Source: Amborella trichopoda (taxonomy: Eukaryota > Streptophyta > Magnoliopsida > Amborellales > Amborellaceae). From it: DNA of 64,000 nt. The translations under genes were made by a program, and so were the position numbers. The notes below the pieces were generated by a model, which saw nothing but the letters and a program-made list of their open reading frames with translations, ran no database searches and had not been told where the DNA came from. The stretch spans positions 2,949,807 through 3,013,806 of the forward strand of contig NW_006499435.1 of NCBI RefSeq assembly GCF_000471905.2, written 5' to 3'. This document shows, piece by piece, positions 11,499-23,759 of the stretch (the stretch's first letter is position 1; the number at the start of each line of letters is the position of its first letter).

Positions 11499-12953
11499 TT
11501 AACATGGTTTGCTGCAAAAGCACCTGCGTCTTAAGCCTTTGCAAAGTCCACTAAAGAAGCCCTCTTTTTTACATAAATACGCACAGTTGGTGTCACTCAG
11601 GCAATGCCCCCTCTGAGCCTGGCATACCCTTGCCTCGGCCACCGTCCCCATCTCTGCCGCATCAAACACACAAATCTTTGTTAAATACTCAATGTATCAT
11701 TTTAATTTTTTTTAAAATATTAAAAATACCCATATAAAATGAACTATCGATTATTTGTACCTATATTGTTTGGGGATTGTATACAATGAAATCATTTACT
11801 TTTAATACAAAGAGGTCACAATTACTCATGATCTCATGTGAAATCTAATAGCATAGATGTATTACAAAGTTCAAAAAAATTTATTTTAAAGTTTGAGCTT
11901 GATCAATATAATAAATACAGCCATCTTAATTTCACCTCCAGTGAGGAATATTAATTGTGACCAAAGATAAAGTCTCATTGTATACTTTTCCTATGGTTTG
12001 ATTTATTTTCAAAATAATCATGAGTTGGAACAGTGTTAAAAGTGTGCAATGCTAAATGGTGCACCTCTTACCAGTATTTTGATCAATTTTCCATTTCCAA
12101 ATATAACCACTAATTTTATTAGCACAACGTAGCAAATATCTCTCTAAGCTAAGAGGATAACCAAGATGGTTGAAGCCCTCTAAGAGAATTGTTTGAGTCA
12201 TTGATGTTGATAGCATGAACAAACCCAATTTTTCATAATTACATGAAAGGATGCAAGTCAAGTAGTGTGTATGTGTGTGTACATGACCTAGTCCCGATCC
12301 AATAGATTGGACCTAGCTAGGTTCTCGGTCCGACTAGGATTCTAAGTTTTTTTTTACCTCCCTAGCATTTGTATTTAGACATTTGAAGAAAAAAAATTGA
12401 AATTCAATTAAATACACCTAACCTTTCAACTATTTAATACTTTTCACATGTCAACGGTTACACGTCATGATCATTTATATTGAGATGGGGTTCCTAAATT
12501 TAAAAGAATCTAGAAAAATACCATTTTTCTCTTTTGTACATGGAAGACAATCATTTTTATCCCATAAATTTCAAAATAGGTGACGGTAAAAGTGTCGGCA
12601 CAAAGTTTTAAAAAAAAAAATTCTGAAACTTCATGATTCACCTCAAGCCGTCTAATATAACATCTAATAAACGATAATAATTGTGACCTCCATATACAAA
12701 AGATACATGAACTCTTTGTGCAATCCCAAAATATAAGATGCTAAATGAATCTAGGTTTTCTAAAAAAAGCATATATACGTAAGAAGCTTTTCTAAAAATA
12801 AGACTATTTATATATGCACAATCCATGGTCACATGATTAATTATAACTAAAAAAAATAAAACAAAATAAACTCATAGGTACAGAACAACCAGAAGCCACA
12901 AGGAGTAGAGTGACCAACAGGAGAGAGCAGAGAAAACGCCTTTGGTCTGCCAT
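11499..12953 (-). CDS. Plant defensin B (short first loop), two exons
   Basis: Predicted secreted plant defensin and close paralogue of A. Exon 1 (12890-12953, 64 nt) encodes signal peptide MADQRRFLCSLLLVTLLLVAS and ends in phase 1 at G|GTTGTT. Exon 2 (11499-11653) follows acceptor GCGGCAG, giving a 72-residue precursor. Eight mature cysteines are present with spacing C-x6-C-x5-C-x3-C-x9-C-x6-C-x1-C-x3-C, ending CFCSKPC. As in A, four residues are missing from the first loop. The usual GG of the gamma-core is SG here (FFSGLC), while the G-x-C core remains. The spacer before the first cysteine is shorter than in A (TVAEAR). A TATA-like box lies at 12996-13003. The frame is open throughout, so it is probably functional. 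Confidence 0.85.
11654..12889 (-). other. Intron of defensin B with a MITE
   Basis: A 1236-bp intron. It holds one intact MITE of the gtatacaatgagacc family (11779-11985). The rest aligns with the A intron outside its insertions. Donor GTTGTT is weak but conserved in position across the four loci. Confidence 0.7.
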
Positions 12954-12995
12954 TGAAGTTCTCAAGCTCATGGAGAATAAAAGAAGAGGAGGGGA

Positions 12996-13003
12996 TTTAA
13001 ATA
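12996..13003 (-). promoter_or_regulatory. TATA box of defensin B
   Basis: TATTTAAA on the minus strand, 43 bp upstream of the ATG at 12953. It is conserved in sequence and position with A and C. Confidence 0.65.
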
Positions 13004-13009
13004 GGAAAG

Positions 13010-14700
13010 TCCATTAATGTTATGAAGGAAACTGTCATAGAAAATCTTTGAACACGAGTCATGGAGGTAAGGCAGGTGTTTATAGCAAAGTGGACTTGCC
13101 GAGTAAAGACATCTGTCTTCTCCAAATATAAAAGTGAGCTTGCCAACTAAATATATTTGTGATGTCAAAATTTGTATTCATGATTTATAATCATAGTTGA
13201 TAAATTTTACAACAATTTTCTCATAAGTAGAAGTTATTAAAAGGAAATTCTTTGTAAGAATGAAAAAAAAAAAAAAAGGTCGATTACTTTATCTTGGTAT
13301 AAAGTAGTTTCAATAAAATGAAACATTAAGATGTCATATAAAAAAAATGAAGAGCAGGATATAATCAGACTTCCATTTGCCATCCCTATAACTTCGATAA
13401 TTGGATGGAAAAGTACTTCCGGTAAGGAAGAAAACAAAGAAAATTAAAAGTTAATATTAATCCTTAACATGTTAAAAAACTTTAACGGAGTTTAAACAAG
13501 TTCACATTTTCCTCACGATACTACTTCGTTATTGGTCACCTAAGAGTATTTAGCCATATAAAGTGGTCCTTGCTGATTTACACGGGATTCCATGTGCTCC
13601 ATACTACTCAGATCAGAGCGTAATTAAAATAACGCGCACCTAGATCTCATTAAACAAAATCCTACTAAAACCAATTTTACTTATATTATGGATCCCATAA
13701 CATCATCATTATCATGATAACATTTTTTTCAACTATTTGAGATCGTCTACACAAATATTGGTCCAATAAACCTACGAAATATGTGGCCTAAATAAATAGA
13801 GAGTCAGCTTTGTGGGGGAGAGTAAGAGTAAGTTTAGGCCTCTACAGAAAGTGTGTGTGAGAGAGTGATAGACTATCAGCATTAACTTTGTCCAAAGAGT
13901 GTGAAATTTGAGGGGGGAGGGAGATGAGTGACAATTTGGGCTTGCATGGAGAGAGATGGTAGCATGGCGTGTGCTGGGAGAGAGAGTTTTGAAGGGAAAG
14001 AAAAAGTTTGGGTTTGGATTGTTAAAACTTTTAAAGTGTATTCTCCAGAAAGTATATTAATTTTAATTTTATTTTATTATGAGTGATGTAGTGAAGTTGT
14101 ACTTGTAAGTTTGTGTAGCAGGAAGTTATGAAACTACTAAGTAGTTAGTAGTTGTTGTAAGTTAATAGTTATTGTTGTGAGTGGGGAGTTATTGTAGTAA
14201 ATAGGTTGTAAGTACGAGGTGTGTGGTGAGAAAACTGTCACATGAATCTTGTGTATTGAGATTGTAATGCATTTGTGTACCCTTGAGTCACATGTATTAA
14301 GGTTAATCTTGGGTGTCAAGATTGTAATGCCTTTGTGTACCCCATGTTTCATCTTTGAACGAAATATTAGTTTTTTTTCTTTTTCATTTTGGTTTTTTTT
14401 CTTCCTTTCATTTGGTTGCGAGTCTTGAGCTAGTGTTACATTGTTACACTAGTTGATAAGTGAATTGTTCCGGTGTTGTGGCATCCGTTTTTTTTTACAT
14501 GGATAGTGACTCAAACTAATAAAATTGAATTTATGGGAAGAGAACTCTGCAAGGAAAGAGAAAATCTAGATTTGCGTTTGTAAAGACTAAAAGACTGATG
14601 TGATTGACGATGCAGAAAGAGAGAAAGAAACTAGTCAGATTGCCTTCGTGCAAAGAGCGAAAGAAACTTATAAAATTGAATTTTAGGTGCTTTCTTATTT
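13010..14700. other. Defensin B upstream flank and intergenic DNA
   Basis: Positions 13010-13390 and 13930-14010 are shared with the A upstream flank ('ggcttgcatggagagagatg'). Positions 14265-14345 hold an imperfect direct repeat ('gattgtaatgc', 'tttgtgtaccc'). No supported gene. Confidence 0.5.
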
Positions 14701-15089
14701 CTTTTTTTTTTATAAGTGATTTTTTTTTTATTAGAGTTACTCTTTAAAAATAAGATTAATGTGGGTTTTTTTTGGTAATGAGTATTTCTTTTAGGAAAGT
14801 TTTTCTTTCATTTTTTTGGGATATTTTATTTTTTATATAAATTTATGTGAATAGGAGTTCATTTAGTTTTAGGAAGGATGAGCGCGCTTTGTTTATATCT
14901 TTGGTAGGGGTTGAAAGTCCACTCTTATCTAATATGGAAATGGCCGGTTATGGTTTATGTAAAGAAGTTGGCTTAGGGAACGCAGTTGAGGTCGTGGTGG
15001 TAGCACTACTTGAATTTTAACTATTCGTTTAAACTTTCATTCCCACTAACATATTTGAAAACTGCTAATTATTTTAAAAAGAAAAAGGA

Positions 15090-15555
15090 TAGGATCTTAC
15101 ATTCCCAATTGATCTACCCCAAAAAAAATAAAAATAAAAAAAGAGGTTGGCTTTTAATTTGAATGAAGAGAAAATATTTGATATAAAGAGAGAAAAAAAA
15201 AAGTTGTATCTCTTATTTACTTTTGATGGTGCGAGAGGATATCTCAATTTCTTGTGTTTGCACTTTTAAAAACGGGTAAGGGCATGTATTCCCCACTAAT
15301 CTACCCAAAAAACAAAAAAAAAAGTAGGGACTTGTATTCCCAATTGATCTACCCCAAAAAAAAAAAAAGAAAAAAAAGAGGTTGGCTTTTGATTTGAATG
15401 AAGAGAAAAGATTTGATATAGAGAGAGAAAAAAAAAAAAGAGTTGTATCTCTTATTTACTTTTGATGGTGCGAGAGGATATCTCAATTTCTTGCGTTTGT
15501 ACTTTAAAAAACGGGTAAGGGCATGTATTCCTCACTAATCTACCCAAAAAATGGA
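15090..15555. repeat. Tandem duplication, unit about 236 bp
   Basis: Two near-identical adjacent copies each contain 'tcccaattgatctacccc', 'gaggttggctttt', 'gagagaaaa' and 'ggtgcgagaggatatctcaa'. Each copy includes part of the direct repeat also seen at 7934-8412. The high identity suggests a recent local duplication. Confidence 0.8.
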
Positions 15556-16112
15556 AATGTGGCCTATCAGGATCTTTTTCTCCTGAAAATTTATTTTTTT
15601 CAATAATAGTACAAAAGTCATATTGAAGTATATGTGAAATCCCATGTGTTTGACATGAGACAATGTCATATACTAAGATCTATTTTAGAGCTTTTAATAA
15701 GATATATCACTGGAGGGAAAACTCAGTGGTGTGTTTGAATTCTTTGTAAATTGTGGGAATGCTTCGATGACATCCTATTATATGAGTCATTATTGGACTA
15801 ATGACAGGTTTAAGTCATTACATAGGAATAACAGTTTGATGAAAACTTGTTAATCCTAATTAACTACACTGAAAGGAATGAGCTACATTTGAATCTCAAC
15901 TCCTACAGACCATGTCAGAGTTACCAAATAAATATATTCTCTATAAAATGAAGTTACCCCTCTAAAAAGATAGAAAAATAAAGATGGAAGGTGAAAGAAA
16001 TTCACGAAGAAAACTCTCAAAGTAACCTGTCACAGGATGGCTTGGTATATAAATTTCAGTACGAAACTTTAAATCCCTCGTGTGATTTAACGAAAGATCC
16101 GAGTAAATTGTT

Positions 16113-16186
16113 TATGGATTTTATTTATTTATATATTGATTTTTATTTTATGGATTTTATTTATTTATATATTGATTTTTATTTAC
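16113..16186. repeat. 36-bp tandem duplication
   Basis: The block starting 'atggattttatttattta' is repeated twice in direct tandem. No coding role is apparent. Confidence 0.8.
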
Positions 16187-16316
16187 TAAGACTGACGAAG
16201 AAAAAAAGTTGGCTTTTGATTTGAATGACGAGAAAAGATTTGATATAGAGAAAAAAAACACGAGTCCCCTCTTATTTACTCTTAATGGTGTGTGAGGAGA
16301 TCTCGACTCCATACGT

Positions 16317-16470
16317 TTGTACTTCCTTTTATTGATTTCTTCTCAAGTCCCTGCGTTTTGTACGTCCTCTTATTGATTTCTGCTCAACTCCCTGCGTTTG
16401 TACGTCCTCTTAGTGATTTCTTCTCAACTCCCTGCATTTGTATTTCCTATTATTGATTTTTTTTCGACTT
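16317..16470. repeat. About 40-bp minisatellite, four units
   Basis: Repeated units contain 'tattgatttcttctcaa', 'tccctgcgtttgta' and 'cgtcctctta', with single-base variation between them. They lie within a partial copy of the 7.9-kb direct repeat. Confidence 0.8.
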
Positions 16471-17181
16471 TATGTTTCTCTCTCTAAAACAAGATTGTAT
16501 TGGTTGGGTATTCACGATGGATGATTTTCAATTACGTCATGTTGTGTTTCAAGTGTTAGGATTTGATTAGTTTTGTTTCGAGTGTTAGGATTTGATTAGT
16601 TTTGGATTGAGAGATAGATGGTCGTGACACAACGAATATAGGTTTCGCCTTTTCGTATAAGTGGTCTTAACTGTTAATGTGAACCATCTTACATCTTGAT
16701 TCATACTGGAACTATGGTTTGAAGGCATTTTGGGTATTAGTTCATGCAAAAATAAATAAATAAAACAAATTAGATTTGTGGAATAGGTGGATGCCACCTT
16801 GGTGCTCCATTCACAAATCAAATAACAATAGGCTTGATCAAATTTTTCTTTACTCACAAACTCAATCATCCGGCACTTGTACTCAATGCCACCCAACCCC
16901 GCAACAAAACAAATCATCTTCTTCGTCCTCTTTTTGTATCTGATGTTCTAATTCTATATTGTAGTTTCTGAACTCATATCAAGTAACATTTGTCCACATA
17001 GAGGCTTCAAATTTCACATATAATGGCTAATTGGCTTGTGCTTGTTTGCCACAGTTCATTAAGACAATGGACCTTTCTTGTTACAATGCGAGGGGTAAAG
17101 CCTAGGCCGCATTGTTTCTTATTCTCACATATAAACAAAGAAAAACAGAACACATAATTGGGTGTAACAAGAGTCAACATA

Positions 17182-17659
17182 TTAACAAGGTTTGATGCAA
17201 AAGCACCTGCGTGTTAAGCCCCTGCAACGTCCACCATGAAAGCCCTCAGTTTTGCAGATGGTTGCACAGTTGCTGTTCATCCAGCATTGCCCCTTGAACC
17301 TTTAGCTTTGAGACAGGCATAATCTCGCCTCAGCCACCATCCCCATCTCTGCCTCATCAAAAACACAAATCTTTTCTTAAATACTCCAATACCACTTTAA
17401 TTTCCACATATAACTACTACATTTCTTAGAATAGAGTGGCAAATGTTCATTTTTTCAATTCTAAATTGTGAGCCAGTGTTCCAGAGATCGGTAGGGCAAA
17501 TTGTTCACCTAAAAATCTTTGTCCGATGCCTAGAGTTGGCAATCCAGATCAGGTCTGGATCGGTATGACTCGATGATAAAACAAATTATATATAAATAAA
17601 ATGGAAATAGGGGTTTATGGGGGCCTAAAAATACATTAGACAAGTTTTAAAAAAGAAAG

Positions 17660-17711
<52 letters not shown>

Positions 17712-18641
17712 TAAACGGAAACCGGGGACGGGGACGTACGGACGACGACTACTACTACTACTACACAGTACAGTAAGTAAGTCGTTACGGTTTAACCGNN
17801 NNNNNNNNNNNNNNNNNNAAACCCGGGGAGGGGGGACTGGGCCAAGACTCATACCATCCAGATCAGAAATTGCTGGGTTTTAAACCACTACTAAAAAAAC
17901 CAAGATGGTTGAAAATCTTTAGAAAAGTTGTATACGTTGATGGTGTTGATGGACTAATCGAATTTTTGCTAATTAAACAGAGGAATACAAATCAAGTTGT
18001 CTCTGAGGACTGCGTCTAGATCTGGAACCAGGAAATGGATAGGGTAGGTCGGGTCCAGGACCAAATGACTTCCAGATGCCGCTCATACTCATTTCAGTTG
18101 GGGTCGACTCATACTAGTATGTGTATGCGTGTGTGCATACCAATAAGTTCGATCCAGATCAATACGACCTCGACCGGGCTGACTCTCAATCTAGTCAGGA
18201 CTTTGGGTTTCCCTCTCTAGGTATTTGTACTCAAGATGACATTATATAAAAAAAAAAAAGGGCATTTGATCAAATACACCTAACTTGTCATCTATTTAAC
18301 ATTTTTCACATTTAACCATTCCACCTCATGATCATGTATATTGACATGGGGTTTTTAAAATTAAAGAATAATGTCATATTTAAATAGCTCTGGGTTTCCA
18401 AACAAAATATACACACATGAGAAGTTTTTCCTCTAACAATAAGGCTATTTCACCTTTTTTTGGATGTGAGAGATCGTGTTTGTGTGTGCATAATCCATGT
18501 AAAATGGGGCCTAATAGTTATCATTAATACTTAAAAAGGAAACAAGATGAGCATGAAAAACAAGGGCAGAGAAGAACCAGGAGCCACTAAGAGTAGAGAG
18601 AATAGCAGGAGAGAGCATAGAATACGCCTTTGATATGCCAT
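17182..18641 (-). pseudogene. Plant defensin C, broken by an in-frame stop
   Basis: Same two-exon structure as A and B. Exon 1 (18578-18641, 64 nt) encodes signal peptide MAYQRRILCSLLLFSLLLVAP and ends in phase 1 at G|GTTCTT. Exon 2 is 17182-17348 (167 nt, the same length as in D). The reading frame is open except for a TAA at 17302-17304, four codons after the first mature cysteine. After that stop the frame continues to a normal terminal TAA with the remaining seven cysteines at family spacing, including GGRC and CFCIKPC. The first loop has the full ten positions, unlike A and B. The product would be a signal peptide plus a short tail. This looks like a recent pseudogene; a sequencing error is the main alternative. 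Confidence 0.8.
17668..17835. other. Low-complexity block around a 20-N gap
   Basis: A poly-A run leads into an (AT)n run (17677-17709). Then comes an odd GC-richer stretch made of overlapping short words ('ggggacggggacgtacggac', 'ctactactactac', 'cagtaagtaagtcg') up to the N run at 17799-17818, then 'acccggggaggggggact'. Composition is unlike the rest of the window. It may be an assembly or consensus artefact at the gap edge. Confidence 0.6.
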
Positions 18642-18684
18642 TGAAGATCTCATGCTTATTGAGAATAGAAGAAGAGAAGAGGGG

Positions 18685-18692
18685 TTTAAATA
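18685..18692 (-). promoter_or_regulatory. TATA box of defensin C
   Basis: TATTTAAA on the minus strand, 44 bp upstream of the ATG at 18641. It is still intact although the gene is broken. Confidence 0.6.
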
Positions 18693-18699
18693 GGAAAAA

Positions 18700-21390
18700 T
18701 TAATTAATGTTTTGAAGGCAAATGCCAAAGGGGGGATAAGCAATGAAATCAAGGAAAGTCATCTAACACGAGTCATGAAGGAGAGGCAGTTGTTACTTTC
18801 TCAATCTTTTGATAGCAAAGCGGGCTACCACTAAAGACATTTGTCTTCTCCAAATATTAAAGTGGTGCTAGCCAACAAATATATCTGTCTATCTAAATTT
18901 GATTTCATGATTTATAATCATATATTTTTAAGTTTATTAAGAAGTATACAATATGACAATTAAGGCACATCTCTAAATCTTGCTAAAAGATGATGTTCTA
19001 ATGCTAGGAACTTGACCTAAAAATCTATTTTTATCTTTAATTAAAAAAATCAAAGCTCAAAAAATAATATAGATAAGTGGAGCAGATTAGAAAATAGGGC
19101 TAGCAATGGCCTGGCCATGAAAATATAGGACCTAGGCCACAAAATGTGGCTCAGTCCGGGCCGGCCCACTAGTTTCTTTTTTATTTTTGAATTTTTCTTA
19201 TTCTTCTTTGGCTCGGCCCAAGGCTTGACCTGAGTTCCCTTTGACCCCTACCAATCCTATGTGAATACACTTAAAGATTTGAAAAATGGACTGTCTAGAT
19301 GATGTGCTAGAAGATGCAATACTTTTAGAACTTGAAATTATTTTTTTCATATCCACGTATCTCAGCATTGAGATGATCAATTATAGGATTTTTCGACGTC
19401 AAAACAACATTTTCAAGTGGAGGTTTCTAGTACATCTTACTATAGTATAAGAAGGTTGACAACTTATATAATTTTTTTCTTTTTAGAAATAGTTTTAATT
19501 ACTGTACTACTAATGAGTTGAGGCTTCAATGATTTGTGTATCGGTGCTGGTCACCACTGCTCAGTTTTGAATCCCGTCACGCCTACTTTCCGAACGAATT
19601 TTTTAAAATATCCAAAACAACATTATGGAGAGCTTTTGCCTTAAATCTATTTTGAAATTTATATTTTTTTTTACCCATAAAAAGGTTTTCAATTTTTCTT
19701 TTCTTTTCTTTTCTCCTTTTTTGGAGCGTTGACATCATGCTGAGGCGGAAACACTGATGCTCCAAGCCCATTCCCAGGCCTACTACTTCGAATGGTCTTG
19801 CCAAAAAATTCAATGCAGAAGCTTCATTGTAACTGGGCTCAAATTAAATTTAAAAATCAAAGGGTTTAATTATCCATGACAAATTTCCAAAAGGGCCAAA
19901 TTGCTCTCTAGCTTTAAAACCAAACGGTGCGTTATTCACACTACAACCACAAGAAACACACGTATGTGATACAACCAAATAACAATTTCGGCAAAAAAAT
20001 AAAAATAAATTAAATGCCTTACAAACAGGAAGTATGGTCCCCATCAAGTGATAAAGAGGAGATGGGGCTTACACCCCTAGTTAGCAACTCGGACAATAAA
20101 AATACTCGATTTACCAAAAACAAAAAAAAAGGATTAAATCATTTTTGGCCTAGAATGTCAAATGCAAGAAATCGGGAACAAAATACAAATCAGCAAAAAT
20201 AATGTAAATACAAATCTTTTAAATATCTCAAATTGGGCTCAAAATTTACATATGCATAGAATTTTAAATTGTAAAGAATTTGCTATAGCCATCAATAAGT
20301 AATACATCCATGAAAATTTTATTAAACTAATATAATTATCTCATTTCTTTTAAATGTCAACAAGGCAAAAATAAGAAGCTGTAAGGCATAAAACGCATTA
20401 AAATGATCCAAATTTAAATACATAAAAAGAAACATTAAAATTATAAGACATGGTAGAGTCTTTTTTAAGTTATTTGATGGTAGGAATCAAACTTGAGATG
20501 TAGTGCTGCTAATGTCAACTACTAACCACTTAAACCCAAGCTCAATCTTGTAGAGCCACGGGAATTAATAAAAAGGTTAGGAGCATGAGAAGATAGGCTT
20601 TGGAATCAACCTTTTTTGAGGTAGTGTTTTCCTTAGCAAAAATTAAATAGAGAATAGTAATCTCTTTGGAGTAATTTTTTCTCGAGAATGTGTTTTTCTT
20701 GGATAGGCTCTAGAACTCTGTCTCTCTCTTCATTTTTTTGTTTTTTTTTTATAGTTGGACATTGGAACACTTTTATTGGCCCGAAAATATACTTTTATTG
20801 GCCCGAAAATATCTTGATGAATGTTTTTGGTTTATTTCAATTTGTGTGTGACACCAAAAGTTATGTTGAATCCAATCTATTGATTATTGATTGGATTTTG
20901 TCATAGAAATTGGAACACCTTTTTTGGCTTAAAATATATTGATGAATTTAATTATTAAATTCAATTTATGTGATACCAAAGATCATGTTGAATCCAACCT
21001 ATTAATTATTGATTGGATTCACCTCAATTTTACCTGAATAAATTTAACAAGTTATTCCGGTAATAATTTTTTAAAACATCAAAGGGATAAAGATAAAGAA
21101 AATTCTAAAGCAATTGAATCTACATGTCTATAAATATAAGTTATCTCATTAAATATTTTCTTAAAAACATCAAAGGTGCTCCACGAATTTCGAATTCGTT
21201 ATTAAAAACATCAAACGCATAAAGATACAGAAAGCTCCATGAATTTTGAATTGCACGTAGACAAATATAGAAATTTTTTTGAAATATTTTTTTCAAAATT
21301 GAAAAGGTTTATTCTTAACATTTTTATGAAAATTGGCCTCTTTTTCTTTTTTTTTTGCTAATATTTTGAAATATCACAATTTTAATCAAT
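18700..21390. other. Defensin C upstream flank and intergenic DNA
   Basis: Positions 18750-18910 match the upstream flanks of A and B ('gtcttctccaaatatta'). Positions about 19190-19470 carry a member of the 41-44 kb MITE family ('agatgatgtgctagaagatg'). Positions 20750-21000 hold imperfect repeats containing 'ttattgattggatt'. No supported gene. Confidence 0.5.
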
Positions 21391-21399
21391 TAACTCATG

Positions 21400-22170
21400 A
21401 TAAGATTTGGCAAAATTTCATGTTGGCTGCCTACCTTACCCACCCACGTCTTTTACGATGGCTCGAGATAGGTTAAGGGAAAGTTTAAGATCCTCACTCA
21501 TATCACCACTAAGCTCATATCTCGTTGTTTTAATTATGAACAAGATATCCCTTTATTGTAGTTATGGACGAGAAAACCAAGAACATACAAGATGAAGTAC
21601 CCTAGTGTATGTTGTTTACGGATGACATAGTTTTGATCAATGAAACTAGAGGCAATGTCAATGCAAAATTGAAACTAGGAAAAGTGGAGATAAGCATCTA
21701 GAGTTTGATGTGAACGCCTCATTCCTTTGAGGCTGAAAGGAAAGTTCTATTGGATGAATGTAAGACCAGCCATGCTTTATAAAATGGAATATTGTGTAGT
21801 TAAGAAATAACTTATTTATAGGATGAGTATAGCTGAAATGAAGATGTTGAGATGGATAAGTGACAAAACAAAAAATGATAGAATTTGAAAAGAATACATA
21901 CAAGTGCATTTAGGTGGGGCTTTAATAGACGATAAGATAAAAGAAAACATATTTAAGTGATTTGGCCATTTGCAGCTTAAGACTTAATATAATACCAGTT
22001 AGAATGTACAATATGGTTCAAGTGGAAGGCTCTAAAAAAACAAAAGTGAAACCCAAAAAAACGTGGATAGAAGTATTGAGAAAAAAAAATATGACAAATT
22101 TTGGCCTTTGATAGATAGATAAAAATGGAGGAACGTGATTCAAATAACCGACCCTAACTAAATGAGTTAA
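21400..22170 (+). pseudogene. RTE-type LINE remnant (reverse transcriptase C-terminal part)
   Basis: In shifting frames this reads motifs typical of plant RTE-clade LINE polymerases. An LFTDDIVLI segment near 21620 corresponds to the catalytic FADD-like box. It is followed by a VNAKLE segment, an ARPAMLYKMEY-like stretch near 21760, an AEMKMLRWI stretch near 21835 and a terminal ITDPN near 22140. Stops and frameshifts are frequent, so it is dead. The family assignment is from motif order and memory of the family. Confidence 0.7.
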
Positions 22171-22639
22171 AGCATAGATGATGATGATATGATTGATTAA
22201 CTAAAAAATCACAAAATTGTGAAAATAACACATTAACACCACCAATTTGCTGTGGCCCATACTAAGAAAATTCTTGTGTCGTTTGAAATGTAAAAAAGTT
22301 GGAGGGCCTTTTATTAAACTCTTATTTTTTTAACGATTGATTTTTCCTGGGGTTTCATGCGATAATTCTCTATAATCTTTTGTAGTCTTTTGGCGTACTC
22401 GAGTGCGATGGAAATAAAAAGTCGTATTAAATCTTGTGGAAAGATATTTCAATAATAACATTATACTCGAAAATTTGGAATCAACATAAGTGATTTTTTT
22501 GATTTTATGTTTCATATTACGAGGGCCTTACATATTAACAGTGAGATCGTGTTCAACTTCAACATATCAAACCTATAAAATGACGGGATTTATAAAAACT
22601 TTGATATGTAAACAGAATCCTATAAGCAGTGATTTGGGA

Positions 22640-23750
22640 TCTTACTAGCTGGGGGAAGTTGTGTCAAATCAGCATATGACCTGCTATCTTGTGATCCAAA
22701 TAGACAATTGGATCCATCGCTCTTTAACATCAAGAAACTTCATGTAACATTAAAGGTACAACTGTTTTTATGGATTCTTTGTCAAGAAAAATTAGCCACA
22801 GTGGGTAATTTAAAAAAGCTAGCGGGATGCACTATTACTAATGTCTTTCACCGTTGGACTCGTCAATACATTAATCTATCCTTACATGTGCTAGAAAATT
22901 GTAGGACATTTCTTATTCAATGGTTTGTCTCCTGGTATCCCGAGGGTGGGTACTATCTTATGACGATTTATTTGAATAAGTGTTCTTTGGGGTGAGTAGA
23001 AGGAGAGAAATGGAAGGGCATTTGAGGGAGGGGATCAGCACAAAACTATCCATGCTAAAATCAAATATCATATCTGTAGCAACAGATTGGTTTTCTTCTC
23101 GTAAAGATAGTAATTCGAGAAATGGAAGGGCATGGGCATGGCATTCGAGGGAGGGGATCAGCACAAAACTACCCATGCTAAAATCAAATATCATATCTGT
23201 AGCAACAGATTGGTTTTCTTCTCGTAAAGATAGTAATTCAACTCCAAAGACCCACATTTTTCTAAATCTTTTGGCAGTGGCAACTTTGGGTACCACTAAC
23301 ACGAATCGAAGAGCTGTTGTTTGGTCTCAACCTCCTCCTAATTCGATCAAATTGAACTTTGACAGCAACAGCTTTGGTAATCCATGTGCAGCTAATTTTG
23401 GCGGACTGGTTTGAAATAGTATGGGCCACATATTATGCTCACATTCAATCCCTTGAGGTTTCACTATATCAAATGAAGCCGAAGCACATGGTTTGGTTTG
23501 CTAGGACTGAAATTGCTATCAAGATGGGAAGGTGAAAGGATAATCGAAGGAGATTCAACAAATGTTATAGCTTGGAACAGAGGTGAATACAATATTCCAT
23601 AGAGGTTAAGGTAATTATTTCATGAGATTAGGGGTAACTTATCACTACTAAATGCCGATCTCCGACATTGTTACCGGGACACTAATGAAGAAACGTATTG
23701 TTTAGCAAAGGGGAAAGTAACTGCTCTTCTTTGGTGGTTAATTTTTTCCA
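22640..23750 (+). pseudogene. L1-type LINE remnant (zf-RVT and RNase H-like regions)
   Basis: The first part reads CVKSAYDLLSCD, then FLWILCQEKLATVGNLKKL, as in the zf-RVT domain next to LINE reverse transcriptases. The second part, from 23320, reads PPPNSIKLNFDSNSFGNP then FGGLV, the start of the plant LINE RNase H-like domain, followed by broken frames. A 123-bp tandem duplication (23024-23260) lies between them. Multiple stops make it non-functional. Confidence 0.7.
23024..23260. repeat. 123-bp tandem duplication in the LINE remnant
   Basis: Two nearly identical copies contain 'gggatcagcacaaaact' and 'gatagtaattc'. Only a few substitutions separate them, so the duplication looks young relative to the decayed LINE. 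Confidence 0.85.
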
Positions 23751-23759
23751 GTGATTATT

